Source: an uncultured Altererythrobacter sp. | Lineage (GTDB): Bacteria; Pseudomonadota; Alphaproteobacteria; Sphingomonadales; Sphingomonadaceae | Assembly: GCA_913055875.1 (NCBI GenBank) | Contig: CAJXJY010000006.1 | Span: 169,896 to 233,895, forward strand | Direction: 5' to 3' | Length of the DNA stretch: 64,000 nucleotides | Part shown: one piece after another, positions 54,796 through 63,979 of the stretch | How the letters are laid out: the number at the start of each line of letters is the position of its first letter | Numbering within the stretch: position 1 is the first letter of the stretch | Translations under genes and position numbers: made by a program | Notes under the pieces: model-generated | What the model was told of the DNA's origin: nothing | Database searches by the model: none | Seen by the model: only the letters and a program-made list of their open reading frames with translations

Positions 54796-56000
54796 TGTTC
54801 GGCATGTTCGGCGCCACGCTGCTGCTCGCTTTCCGCGAGATCCGCCGCCATCTGCTGCGCTCGTTCCTGACCACGCTGGGGATCATCATCGGCGTGTCGG
54901 CGGTCATCACCATGGTGACGCTCGGCAACGGCGTGACCGCTTCGGTCAAGGAGCAGATTTCCTCGCTCGGCTCGAACGTGTTCATCGTCTTCCCGATCCC
55001 CGGCGACCGCGGCCCGCCGCGTCCGTTCGAGCAGGCCGATGTCGATGCCGTGGGCAATCAGATCGCCGGGGTCGAGGTTGCGGCGGGCAGCGTGTCGACC
55101 GGTGCCACCGCGTTCCACAACGGGCAGGACTGGTCGAGCAATGTCCAGGGCGTCGACAACGTCTTCCTGCAGGCGCAGTCGATCGACGTGATCGAGGGCC
55201 GCGCCTTTACCGCGGAAGAAATGGAAGCGGGGAAGAACGTCTGCCTGGTCGGGCCGAAGGTGCTCGAGGCGATCTTCGTTGCCGGGGTCAGCCCGCTGGG
55301 CGAGCGGATGCGCGTCAACCAGGTCTCGTGCACCGTGGTCGGGGCGCTCGAGGAGCGCGGCGAGGGTGGGGGCGGCAGCGACCAGGACAATGTCGTGATG
55401 ATGCCGCTCAAGACCGTCCAGCGGCGCTTCCTCGGCAATGACGATTTGCATTACTTCGTGGTCAAGTACGACGCCGCCTATTCGAGTTCGACGATCCAGG
55501 ATTCGCTGGTCGACCTGCTGCGCGAGCGGCGGCTGCTGCAGGGCACGGCGGACAACGATTTCAACGTCATCGACACCGCGCAGGTCAACCAGGCGCTCGG
55601 CGCGGCGACCGGGGCGCTGACCGCCATGGTCGCGCTGATCGCCGGGATCAGCCTGCTGGTCGGCGGGATCGGGATCATGAACATCATGCTGGTCTCGGTC
55701 ACCGAGCGCACGCGCGAGATCGGCATCCGGCTCGCGATCGGCGCGCTGGCGCGCGAGGTACGGCTGCAATTCCTTACCGAGGCGGTGGTGCTGTGCTGCC
55801 TCGGCGGCCTGATCGGGATCGCGCTGGCGCTGCTGTTCTCGTGGAGCCTCGCCACGGCGATCGACGTGCCCTTCGTGTTCGATCCGACGATCAATATCCT
55901 CAGCTTCGCCTTCTCCGCGCTGATGGGCATCGCCTTCGGCTATTACCCCGCGCGCAGGGCATCGAAGCTCGATCCGATCGACGCGCTACGGCACGAATAG
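54795..56000 (+). CDS. MacB-type ABC permease
   Basis: A 401-residue permease beginning at the ATG overlapping the ATPase stop by one base. The N-terminal helix (SFLTTLGIIIGVSAVITMVTLG, about residues 22-43) is followed by a MacB periplasmic core domain of about 230 residues and three C-terminal helices. The family motifs are GIMNIMLVSVTERTREIGIRLAIGA (about 295-320) and a terminal YYPARRASKLDPIDALRHE. It forms a dimer that works mechanotransmissively with the adaptor and outer-membrane protein. It converges on the trimeric autotransporter gene with only six bases between stops. Confidence 0.93.
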   Translation: MFGMFGATLLLAFREIRRHLLRSFLTTLGIIIGVSAVITMVTLGNGVTASVKEQISSLGSNVFIVFPIPGDRGPPRPFEQADVDAVGNQIAGVEVAAGSVSTGATAFHNGQDWSSNVQGVDNVFLQAQSIDVIEGRAFTAEEMEAGKNVCLVGPKVLEAIFVAGVSPLGERMRVNQVSCTVVGALEERGEGGGGSDQDNVVMMPLKTVQRRFLGNDDLHYFVVKYDAAYSSSTIQDSLVDLLRERRLLQGTADNDFNVIDTAQVNQALGAATGALTAMVALIAGISLLVGGIGIMNIMLVSVTERTREIGIRLAIGALAREVRLQFLTEAVVLCCLGGLIGIALALLFSWSLATAIDVPFVFDPTINILSFAFSALMGIAFGYYPARRASKLDPIDALRHE

Positions 56001-56006
56001 GCCGGT

Positions 56007-59000
56007 TCAGAACCCGAAGGTTACGCCGACCCGCCCGGCGGTCTTGCCGTCCTTGTTGAAGCCGGTGGCGATGCCTGCGTTGAGCGCGACGTTCTCGCTC
56101 ACCAGCGCACCGATCGTGAACGAACCGGCATGCGCGCCGTCATAGGTGCCGAGGTTGGCGCTGAGGCTGAAATTGCTGTCGGGCAGGAAGGTGGTGCCGC
56201 CCATCGCGACAGAGATGGCGGTCGAGCTGGCGATTTCGTTGCTCAGGAGCGCCATCCGTCCCTCGATCGCGTCGACCCGTCCCTCGAGCGTGGCGACGCG
56301 TCCGGACAAGGCGGAGAACTGCGCATCGGTAACCGCCGCGAGCGGGGGCGCGGAGGCCGTATCGAGCGTGGCGGTGGACACCGTGTTGGCGGTCCGCCCG
56401 CCTGTTCCGGCATCGAAGTCCGCCTCGCGCGGGGGCTCGGCCACGGCCTGGTCCTCTCCCAGCAGCGCGACTTCGACCGGCCCCGCGGCGAGCTGCGACG
56501 AAGCGGGGGCGGTATTCGTCGTGGCGCTGGTCCGCTCGTTCGGGTCGAACGCGATGCGCGTATCGGTACCGGTCGAGGAGATGGCCGGGGTGTAGCCCTG
56601 CGCGCCCGTGCCGGCGGCGGCGGACATTGCCGCGGGGCCCGAAGCCGACATGGCCGGCGCCCCTCCTGCCGGAGGTGTGGTCGAGTATCCCAGGTTCCCA
56701 TTGGCATCCACGGTGACGTAGAACACGTCGCCCGATTGCTGGTTGTTCGAGTTTTGCGTCGGCAGGCCCGGCATGGTGTAGGTGTAGCCGACCGTTCCGA
56801 ACATGAACTGGCTGGCGCGCGTCGCCTGCGCCCGGAACCCGAAAGCGTAGCTGTTGGCGAATCCCGCATTTGCCAGCGCGCCCATGGCGTAGGACTGCGC
56901 GCCGGTCGCGCTCGCTCCGCGGCCTAGCGCGACGGAGTTCGCCCCGGCTGCCTCGGAATCGGAGCCTATCGCGGTCGACGAAGGCCCGCTCGCCGAAGCC
57001 GTCGGCCCGATCGCGGTGCTCTGCGATCCGCTAGCGCTGGCGAGCGCGCCGACCGCCGTCGCTCCGAGCGCATCGGCCGTCGCCTGATTGCCGAGCGCGG
57101 TCGCATTGGCGCCGGCCGCTGCGCTGGTGCCGCCCAATGCCACGGCACCCGGCGCGTCGGCGACCGCATTGTCGCCGATCGCCACGCTTGCCTCTTCGGA
57201 CGCCTCGCTGCCGCTGCCGACGGCGATCGCGCCCTCGGCCGCGGCAAGTGCGAAGCGGCCCATGGCGATGGCCGTATTGGCGCTCGACACGGCAGAATCG
57301 CCGATCGCGACCGATGCCAGGCCCTGCGCGTCGGAGCGGGAACCCAGCGCGGTCGAGTTCGCTCCGGTGGCCCGTGCCTGGACACCGACCGCGGTTGCGC
57401 GGTCGGCCAGCGCACGGGTGGAGAAGCCGAGCCCGGTCGCGCCCAGGCCCGTCGCCCGCGCCGAACCGCCGAACGCGCTGGTGTTGTTGCCGCTCGCGCG
57501 CGCATTGGCCCCGAACGCGGCGGCATTGCCGGCCGAGGCCGCCGCATTCAGTCCGAAGGCGAGCGCGTTCATGCCGGAGGCATTGGCCGCGTTGCCGGCG
57601 GCCATGCTGTTCGCGCCGCCGGCGGTGCTGTCGGTTCCGATGGCGACCGAATCGTCGCCGGTCGTATCGGCGCGATAGCCGAGCGACAGCGAGCGCGTTC
57701 CCGAGGCGTTGGATTCGTAACCGAACGCCGCGGCCTGGAACGCGTCGGCATTGGCGCGCTCGCCGATCGCGACATTGGCCGAATTGGTCGAGGAGGCGCC
57801 GAGGCCGATGGCTGTGCCGCCGGTCGCCGAGGCGTCCTGCCCGATGGCCGTCGCACCGAAGCCGGTGGCCGCGGCGCGGTTGCCGATCGCGGTGGTGTTG
57901 GTGGCGCTCGCCTCGGCATCGGGACCGATCGCGATGGCATCGGTTCCGGTGGCGGTGGGCAGCGGACCGGCCGAATTGATCTCGACATAGGCCTCGCCCG
58001 CGCCCGCGATGGCGGCGTTGAGCTGGCCGATCGTGGCGGCGTCGCTGTCGGCGATGCCGTCGGAGACGTTGATCAGGCGGCGGGTGACCGCATCGCCCGC
58101 GCCCGGCGCGCTCTCGGCTCTGCCGAAGGACACGGTGAATACCTCGTCGGCGACCGAGCGCGCGCCGATCGCAACGGCCGATTCCGCGCTCGCCGAAGCG
58201 GCGAAGCCGAGCGTGGTCGTGTCCTCCGCCGTACCCCTCGCGCCCGATCCCAGCACGACCGCGTTGGTCCCGCTGGCTGTCGCGAAAGTGCCCACCGCGG
58301 TTCCGCCCGCGGCGGAGACGTTGGCGTTCGAACCGAGCGCGAGGGCGAACGTCTCGGCCGCCTGGGCGCCCGTGCCGAGCGCGGTCGCGTTGGAGAATGT
58401 CGCGCTCGCGTTCACCCCGATAGCGGTGGTCTGGAATTCGGAGGCGACGGCGTTGCCGCCCACTGCAGTCGCGTCGTTGCCGGTGGCCCGGGCGGACACG
58501 CCGATCGCGGTCGTGTCGCGCGCGCTCGCGTTCGCCGAGCGTCCCATCGCGACGGCATCGGCGGCGGTGGCCGTCGCGCTCTCGCCGATCGCGATGGCGT
58601 CGGCTTGCGTCGCGGTCGGGAGGGGGCCGTCGGAATTGATGTCGACATAGTCCTCGCCGCCGCCCGCACCCGCGATCGCGGCGTTGAGCTGGCCGATCGT
58701 GGCGGCGTCGCTGTCGTCGACGCCGTCCGAGACGTTGATCAGGCGGCGGGTGACCCCGTCCCCGGCACCGGCCGAGCTTTCGCCGCGCCCGAAGGAGACC
58801 GTGGACTCCTGGCCGGCCACGGTTTCCGAATCGTACCCTATCGCTATGCTGTCGTTCGCCGCGGCGGAAGACAAAGCCCCCAAAGCCATCGAGGCGAGGC
58901 CGGTGACGTTGGCGTTGCGCCCGATCGCGATACTGTAGAGTGGGGTCGCGCTCGTGGTTTCCCCGATCGCGATCGCGGACAAGCCCGCACTGGTGTTCAC

Positions 59001-59447
59001 GCCCAGCGCCACCGAGGCGTCGCCCGATGCGTTGGCCATCACGCCGACTGCGGTCGCGTTCGCTCCGGAGGCACGGCTCGCGGCTCCGATGGCGGTCGCG
59101 TTGAACGACGAAATCGCTCGCGCATCGCGCCCGATCGCCGTCGAACCGCGTCCCGAAGCGCCGCCCCCGCTGGTGGTTTCGGCGACCGCTGCATTGCCGA
59201 TCGCGGTGGAGTTCGTCGAGCGCGCTTCCGCCGAGACCCCGCATGCCAGGTTGGTATCGAGCCCGCCATTGTCGTCCGCCCCGCCATCGGTGTCGGTGGT
59301 CTCGTCCACCACCCCGTCGCCGTCGGTGTCGAGCAGGCAGGTCTCGGCCCGCAATTCGGCCGGTGTCAGCGCGATGGCGCCGATCGCGATCGCCGCGCAT
59401 CCAGCGCTCGCCAGGTAAACGCGCTTCGTCTTCGAAATCCGTGTCAT
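56007..59447 (-). CDS. YadA-like trimeric autotransporter adhesin
   Basis: A 1146-residue surface protein. The ATG at 59447 is preferred over 59462 because GGGGGA lies seven bases before it. The signal peptide (to about residue 35) is followed by a short calcium-binding type-3-repeat-like segment (DTDGDGVVDETTDTDGG). A very long passenger built of YadA head repeats (14-residue-like units with TAIG/SVALG motifs, about 55-960) follows, with two neck/stalk modules near residues 230-260 and 450-480 (RRLINVSDG, DSDAATIGQLNAAIAGAG). A short coiled coil (SGRVATLEGRVDAIEGRM) leads to the C-terminal four-strand trimeric anchor ending in Phe (RVGVTFGF). It mediates adhesion or aggregation. Repeat number probably varies between strains. 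Confidence 0.93.
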   Translation of the reverse strand: MTRISKTKRVYLASAGCAAIAIGAIALTPAELRAETCLLDTDGDGVVDETTDTDGGADDNGGLDTNLACGVSAEARSTNSTAIGNAAVAETTSGGGASGRGSTAIGRDARAISSFNATAIGAASRASGANATAVGVMANASGDASVALGVNTSAGLSAIAIGETTSATPLYSIAIGRNANVTGLASMALGALSSAAANDSIAIGYDSETVAGQESTVSFGRGESSAGAGDGVTRRLINVSDGVDDSDAATIGQLNAAIAGAGGGEDYVDINSDGPLPTATQADAIAIGESATATAADAVAMGRSANASARDTTAIGVSARATGNDATAVGGNAVASEFQTTAIGVNASATFSNATALGTGAQAAETFALALGSNANVSAAGGTAVGTFATASGTNAVVLGSGARGTAEDTTTLGFAASASAESAVAIGARSVADEVFTVSFGRAESAPGAGDAVTRRLINVSDGIADSDAATIGQLNAAIAGAGEAYVEINSAGPLPTATGTDAIAIGPDAEASATNTTAIGNRAAATGFGATAIGQDASATGGTAIGLGASSTNSANVAIGERANADAFQAAAFGYESNASGTRSLSLGYRADTTGDDSVAIGTDSTAGGANSMAAGNAANASGMNALAFGLNAAASAGNAAAFGANARASGNNTSAFGGSARATGLGATGLGFSTRALADRATAVGVQARATGANSTALGSRSDAQGLASVAIGDSAVSSANTAIAMGRFALAAAEGAIAVGSGSEASEEASVAIGDNAVADAPGAVALGGTSAAAGANATALGNQATADALGATAVGALASASGSQSTAIGPTASASGPSSTAIGSDSEAAGANSVALGRGASATGAQSYAMGALANAGFANSYAFGFRAQATRASQFMFGTVGYTYTMPGLPTQNSNNQQSGDVFYVTVDANGNLGYSTTPPAGGAPAMSASGPAAMSAAAGTGAQGYTPAISSTGTDTRIAFDPNERTSATTNTAPASSQLAAGPVEVALLGEDQAVAEPPREADFDAGTGGRTANTVSTATLDTASAPPLAAVTDAQFSALSGRVATLEGRVDAIEGRMALLSNEIASSTAISVAMGGTTFLPDSNFSLSANLGTYDGAHAGSFTIGALVSENVALNAGIATGFNKDGKTAGRVGVTFGF

Positions 59448-59612
59448 GCCACTGTCCCCCATCCTCGACCAATCGTTAAAACCGGGGCCGGGGTAGCAGC
59501 GCGGCGGGGGGCGCGTTATCGCCCAAACGGGTGATTGCGCACGGATCCGCGATGCGCCTAGGCTGGCCCGATTCGGGCTGGGCTTTCGAGCTATACAAGG
59601 GGGGCTGCGGGA

Positions 59613-60968
59613 GTGACCGATGCGACCGCGCGGGAACAGGTGACGGCGGCCGCCGGAGGCAGCGGCGGAGCGTCCGCAGCGCGGCTATCGGCGTGGCAAT
59701 TGCTGTGTTACGGCTTCCTCACCATGCCGCTGGCGATGGCCGGGCTGGCATTGCTGACCTACCTGCCGACCTTCTATGCGATCGACATGGGGCTGGGGCT
59801 CGGCCTGGTCGGCGGAGCGTTCGTGGCGGGGCGGCTGCTCGATATCGTCACCGACCCGGCGATCGGGCATCTGAGCGACCAGACGCGTTCGCGCTTCGGC
59901 CCGCGGCTGCCGTGGATGGCGGCGGGGCTGGCCGGATACTGCATTGCCTGCTGGCTGCTGCTGGTCCCGCCCGCAGGGATCGGCTTCGCCTATCTGATCG
60001 CGGTCGGCGCAGGCTATTTCCTGTTCCTGACCATGCTCGACATTCCCTATTCCTCGGTCGGGCTGGAGCTGTCGCCGCACACGCATGAGCGCTCGCTGCT
60101 GGCGAGCTGCAAGGCGGGCTTCCAGGTGAGCGGGGCGATCCTGGCCGGGTTCATGCCGTTGCTGCTGGCGGTATCCGCGGCCCAATCGCTGCCGGTGATC
60201 GCGACCGCGATCGTCGGGCTGGCGGTGCTCGGCTTCGCGCTGTTCGCCGCCTTCGTCCCCAACCGGCGGCGTGCGGTCACGGCGCCGCGGACCGGCATCC
60301 TCGCCGCGCTGCGCGCGATCGCCGGGGAGCGGCGCTATACCCGGCTGATCGGGGCGTTCTTCATCGTCCAGGCGGCCAACGCCTTCGTCACGGCGCTGGC
60401 GGTGCTCTATATCACCTTCGTGGTGCAGGCGCCCGAACTGGTCGGCCTGTTCATCGGGCTGATGTTCGTGTCGACCGCGCTGTTCCTGCCGCTATGGCTG
60501 TGGCTCGCGCGCCGGATCGGCAAGGCGCGATGCTGGCAGGCGGGCATCGCGGTCAGCACGGTCGCCCTGCTCGCCGCACCGCTGATCGGCGCGGGCGATA
60601 TCGTCCTGGCGAGCCTGCTGTTCTGCCTGATCGGCTGCACCTTCGGCTGCGATGCGGTGATGCCGACCTCGATCCTCGCCGATATTTCCTACGAGTACGA
60701 ACTGACCGGAGCGAACCCGCTTTCGGGCATGTTCCTGTCGGTCAAGAACGCGGCCTCCAAGCTCGCCTTCGTGGCGCCGATGGGGCTGGCCTTTCCGGTT
60801 CTCGGCTGGCTCGAATTCGAAACCGCCGAACATCGCGATGCGGCGGGCCTGCTCGCCTTCTTCGCGTTCTTCGTCGCGGTGCCGGTCGCGCTCAAACTGG
60901 GGGCCATCCTCGTCCTGCGACCGGCGCGCGCCCCGGCAGCGGCCGAAGCGCCCGACGGCGCGCGATAG
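59613..60968 (+). CDS. MFS transporter, GPH (glycoside-pentoside-hexuronide:cation) type
   Basis: A 451-residue 12-helix transporter with a GTG start. The loop motif GRLLDIVTDPAIGHLSDQTRSRFGPRLPWM (residues about 70-100) is the GPH signature, including Asp residues for cation coupling, and LDIPYSSVGLEL is the conserved helix-4/5 region. The sphingomonad members of this group transport diverse solutes, so sugar specificity should not be assumed. The stop is immediately followed by the ATG of a histidine kinase gene with no gap, suggesting that solute transport and signalling are co-expressed. Confidence 0.88.
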   Translation: MTDATAREQVTAAAGGSGGASAARLSAWQLLCYGFLTMPLAMAGLALLTYLPTFYAIDMGLGLGLVGGAFVAGRLLDIVTDPAIGHLSDQTRSRFGPRLPWMAAGLAGYCIACWLLLVPPAGIGFAYLIAVGAGYFLFLTMLDIPYSSVGLELSPHTHERSLLASCKAGFQVSGAILAGFMPLLLAVSAAQSLPVIATAIVGLAVLGFALFAAFVPNRRRAVTAPRTGILAALRAIAGERRYTRLIGAFFIVQAANAFVTALAVLYITFVVQAPELVGLFIGLMFVSTALFLPLWLWLARRIGKARCWQAGIAVSTVALLAAPLIGAGDIVLASLLFCLIGCTFGCDAVMPTSILADISYEYELTGANPLSGMFLSVKNAASKLAFVAPMGLAFPVLGWLEFETAEHRDAAGLLAFFAFFVAVPVALKLGAILVLRPARAPAAAEAPDGAR

Positions 60969-62717
60969 ATGGCCCTGGCCGAGCTGCCTTCCGCCAACGA
61001 CCTGACCCTGCTGCGGGTCGAGCAGGCGCGGCTGCTCAAGGAGCGGGTGCTGGGTTCGTGCCTGCTGGTCGAGTTCATCGTCGCCTACACCGCCGTCATC
61101 ATGGGGGTGGTCGGCCAGGTCGCGACCGGGCTGGCGTGGTTTGCAGCGGCGACGGCGATGGTGCTGGTCACCTATGCCTATGGCAGACTGGCCGCGCGCG
61201 ACGGTATCGATACGGGCAATGTCTTCCGCTTCCTGCGCTGGCATTGCGTGGTCTCCGCTCTGACCGGGTTGGTGTGGGGCGGGTTCGCGATCTACCAGCT
61301 CGACTATGCATCCGAAGCGACGCTCTTCATCGGGTCTCTGACGGTGTGCAGCATCACGCTGGGCGGCGTCATCCCGAGCTCGGCCTATCGCGCGACCTAT
61401 GTCTGCCTCGCCAGCGCGTCGCTGCCGCCGTTCGGGCTGTATGTCCTGGCGACCGCGCCCGATCCGTTGCGGCTGGTCGGGCTCGGCGTGCTGGTGTTCT
61501 ATTTCTTCGCCATGTTCGTCAGCGCGCGAGTCGAGATCGATACGCGGGAGACAATAGCGTCGCGCAATGCGCGCATGCTCAACGAGAGGATCGTCGCGCA
61601 GAACCAGCTCTACCTCAAGGCGAGCGAGGAAAAGAGCCGCTTTCTCGCGGCGACCAGCCACGACCTGTCGCAGCCGCTCCAGTCGCAGGGCTTCTTCATC
61701 CGCGCGCTGCGCGACGCGGTGGACGCGCCCGATCAGGCGCGCCTGCTCGACCGGATCGAGGAATCCTGGCGCGCCCAGCGCGAATTGCTGCAGGGGATCG
61801 TCGACGTGTCGCGGATCGACAGCGGTGCGATCGTACCGCGCATGACGCCGTTCCGTCTAAAGCAGGAGTGCGAGAAGCTGGTCGCCGAATACGCCGCGCG
61901 CGGGAATGCCTGCACCATCGAAGGCGCGTTCGACGAGGTGGAGATGGTCACCGACCCGGTGCTGCTGATGCGGGTCGTGCGCAATTTGTTGTCGAACGCG
62001 CTGAAATTCACTCCGCCCGATGGCCGCATTCTCTTCTCTGCCAGGCGGCACGGCGAGCGGGTCCGCATCGTCGTCGAGGACACCGGGCCGGGCATTCCCG
62101 AGAACGAGCAGGCGCGTATCTTCGAGGAATACGTCCAACTGCGGCAGGCCGACGGCCGGACCGCGCGCGGGCTGGGTCTCGGCCTCTCGATCGTGCTGCG
62201 GCTGTGCAAGCTGCTGAACATCGATCTCGATTTCCGGTCGCGCGAAGGCGAGGGGACACGCTTCGGCCTCGAAATGGCGCGGGCGGGCGAGGCGGCACCG
62301 GCACCGGAGGCGTCCGGCCGGTCGATCGACACGTTCGCCGACGCGCCGCTGGTCGTGCTGGTCGACGACGACCGTTCGGTGCTCGACGCGATGGAATTCG
62401 TCCTCACCTCGTGGAATTGCCGGATCCTGTCGGCTTCCTCGAGCAGGCAGGCGCTCGAATTGCTGGCGCTGACCGATTCGTGTCCGGACCTCATGCTGGT
62501 CGACAAGCGGCTCGGCCCCGACGACGACGGCGGCGATCTGATCGAAGCGATCCGCGAAGAGTGCAACGAACGAATTCCGGCCATCGTGATAAGCGGGAAC
62601 CTGGGCCGCCTGTCCGGCTTCGAAGAAAGCGAAGCGACCATCGGTCTGAACAAGCCGATCGATCCTACCGACCTGCGCGTGGCGATGCAGGACATGCTCC
62701 GGACGAGCCGGGCGTAA
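60969..62717 (+). CDS. Hybrid sensor histidine kinase with receiver domain
   Basis: A 582-residue membrane kinase. Residues about 27-190 hold roughly five or six short-looped helices, a membrane sensor without a sizeable periplasmic domain. A coiled coil leads to the HisKA domain with the phospho-acceptor His in FLAATSHDLSQPLQSQG (about 223-239). The HATPase domain has N box LLSNALKF, G1 EDTGPGIP and G2 RGLGLGLSI. A C-terminal receiver (about 458-580) has VVLVDDDRSVLDAM, the phospho-Asp in LMLVDKRLG and the Lys in LNKPIDP. It lies against the transporter upstream and converges on the response regulator at 62978, its probable partner. Confidence 0.92.
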   Translation: MALAELPSANDLTLLRVEQARLLKERVLGSCLLVEFIVAYTAVIMGVVGQVATGLAWFAAATAMVLVTYAYGRLAARDGIDTGNVFRFLRWHCVVSALTGLVWGGFAIYQLDYASEATLFIGSLTVCSITLGGVIPSSAYRATYVCLASASLPPFGLYVLATAPDPLRLVGLGVLVFYFFAMFVSARVEIDTRETIASRNARMLNERIVAQNQLYLKASEEKSRFLAATSHDLSQPLQSQGFFIRALRDAVDAPDQARLLDRIEESWRAQRELLQGIVDVSRIDSGAIVPRMTPFRLKQECEKLVAEYAARGNACTIEGAFDEVEMVTDPVLLMRVVRNLLSNALKFTPPDGRILFSARRHGERVRIVVEDTGPGIPENEQARIFEEYVQLRQADGRTARGLGLGLSIVLRLCKLLNIDLDFRSREGEGTRFGLEMARAGEAAPAPEASGRSIDTFADAPLVVLVDDDRSVLDAMEFVLTSWNCRILSASSSRQALELLALTDSCPDLMLVDKRLGPDDDGGDLIEAIREECNERIPAIVISGNLGRLSGFEESEATIGLNKPIDPTDLRVAMQDMLRTSRA

Positions 62718-62977
62718 GGCCGGGTTTCGGCAAAGCCGGAACGGAAGCGGTATCGGTCGAATCCCTGTTGCGTGCGGACCGGACCGCCGTCCGATCCTTG
62801 CGGCACCGGCCCACGCCCCCACCCGGCCACCCCGACGATAGTATCCTATGGGTGGCCGGGTGGGGGCGTGGGCCGGTGCCGCTCCGGCGGTCCGACATTT
62901 GTCAAGCTGCGACAGGCTTCATCGCCGCCGGAAAACAAGCTTGAGGCCGGTGCCCGTCGGCGAAGCCGGCAACGGCT
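62718..62977. repeat. Region with a perfect 33-bp inverted repeat (62800-62832 / 62850-62882) between kinase and regulator
   Basis: The arms GCGGCACCGGCC... and ...GGCCGGTGCCGC are perfectly complementary over 33 bases with a 17-base spacer that itself contains ATAG/CTAT. Farther out, GGACCGCCG (62781-62789) and CGGCGGTCC (62885-62893) add another pair of arms. A smaller hairpin (GTTTCGGC-AAA-GCCGGAAC, about 62724) follows the kinase stop. Placed between convergent genes, the structure could act as a bidirectional terminator, but it is far larger than usual. Confidence 0.8.
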
Positions 62978-63673
62978 CTAGAGAATACCGAGCGAGCGCG
63001 CCGCGCGGACGCAGGCGGTGCGCTTGGTCACGCGCAGGGCCTCGAATATCTGCTTGAGGTGGGTCTTCACCGTGTTCTCGCTGATACCCAGCGTCGCGCC
63101 GATTTCCTTGTTCGCCGCGCCGTTCGATATCAACTGGACTATCTCGAGTTGCCGGGGAGTCAGCGCCGGCAGGTCGCCGTCGTCGGCAAACCTCTCCTTG
63201 ATATCGCCGAAACTCCCCGAACCGGCCGCCTCCGCGTCGACGACGGCATCGGGGAAATAGGTGCCGCCGGCCAGCAGCGTCTCGATCGCTTCGACCAGCA
63301 CCGCGTCATCGGCGGATTTGTGGACGAAGCCGCGGGCGTCGAGGCGCCGCATCTCGGCCAGCGGCGGCGCGGCGTTCATGCCCGAGATCATCAGCACCGG
63401 CGCGAACGGCCTGCTGCGAAATGCGTCGAGGAAGGCAAGGCCGTTCATCGACCGCATCACGAGATCGCATATTACCAGGTCGAAGCGCTTGCCCGCATCG
63501 ATCGCGCGCAGCATGTCGACCGGCGATCCGAATGCTTCGACCGAACAGTCCTTGTCGATGCGTTCGAGCAGGAGCGCAAAGCCGGTCAGGAACAGACGAT
63601 GATCGTCGACCAGCGCAACGGAAATCTCCGCTGGCTGCCCGGCATCCTCGCTGGACATCGAAACCGGTTCCAT
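62978..63673 (-). CDS. LuxR/NarL-type response regulator
   Basis: A 231-residue regulator. The receiver domain (about residues 18-135) has the acidic pair in VALVDDHRLFLTGFA, the phospho-Asp in LVICDLVMRSMNG (about 70), the Thr/Ser position in LMISGMNA and the Lys in GFVHKSADD. A short linker leads to a LuxR helix-turn-helix (about 168-228, LTPRQLEIVQLISNG, NKEIGATLGISENTVKTHLKQI). It probably receives phosphate from the convergent hybrid kinase and regulates envelope or transport genes. A second in-frame ATG six codons in is also possible. The palindrome CGATAG-CCCC-CTATCG at 63723-63738 in its promoter may be an autoregulatory site. Confidence 0.92.
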   Translation of the reverse strand: MEPVSMSSEDAGQPAEISVALVDDHRLFLTGFALLLERIDKDCSVEAFGSPVDMLRAIDAGKRFDLVICDLVMRSMNGLAFLDAFRSRPFAPVLMISGMNAAPPLAEMRRLDARGFVHKSADDAVLVEAIETLLAGGTYFPDAVVDAEAAGSGSFGDIKERFADDGDLPALTPRQLEIVQLISNGAANKEIGATLGISENTVKTHLKQIFEALRVTKRTACVRAARSLGIL

Positions 63674-63979
63674 GGTCCTAGGTCACCCCGGCAAGATGGC
63701 CGGGACGGCGCGCGCGATCATACGATAGCCCCCTATCGATGCGTCACCCTAGCGCGTGATCGCGGAATTGCGATTGATTTTTGTTAATTTCGGCCGCGCA
63801 CCGCCCGCCATCGAAGCCGGTTTCGGGTTCGGAATGATCCATTCTCTTCCGGATCGGCAGCGGTTCGGAATTTTTTCGCAAATTCCCTAAACTTGTCGGC
63901 CGTTCGTCGGATGGGGTTGTCGTGCGGCGCGGGTTTTCCGTGTGCGCGGACGGCATGCGAAGCGAACGGGGTAGGGCCG
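63674..63979. promoter_or_regulatory. Divergent intergenic region with palindrome
   Basis: About 300 bases between the response regulator and the gene starting at 63980. It contains CGATAG-CCCC-CTATCG (63723-63738), 50 bases upstream of the regulator ATG, and AT-rich stretches at 63770-63795 and 63866-63895 suitable for promoters. No gene is seen. Confidence 0.4.
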
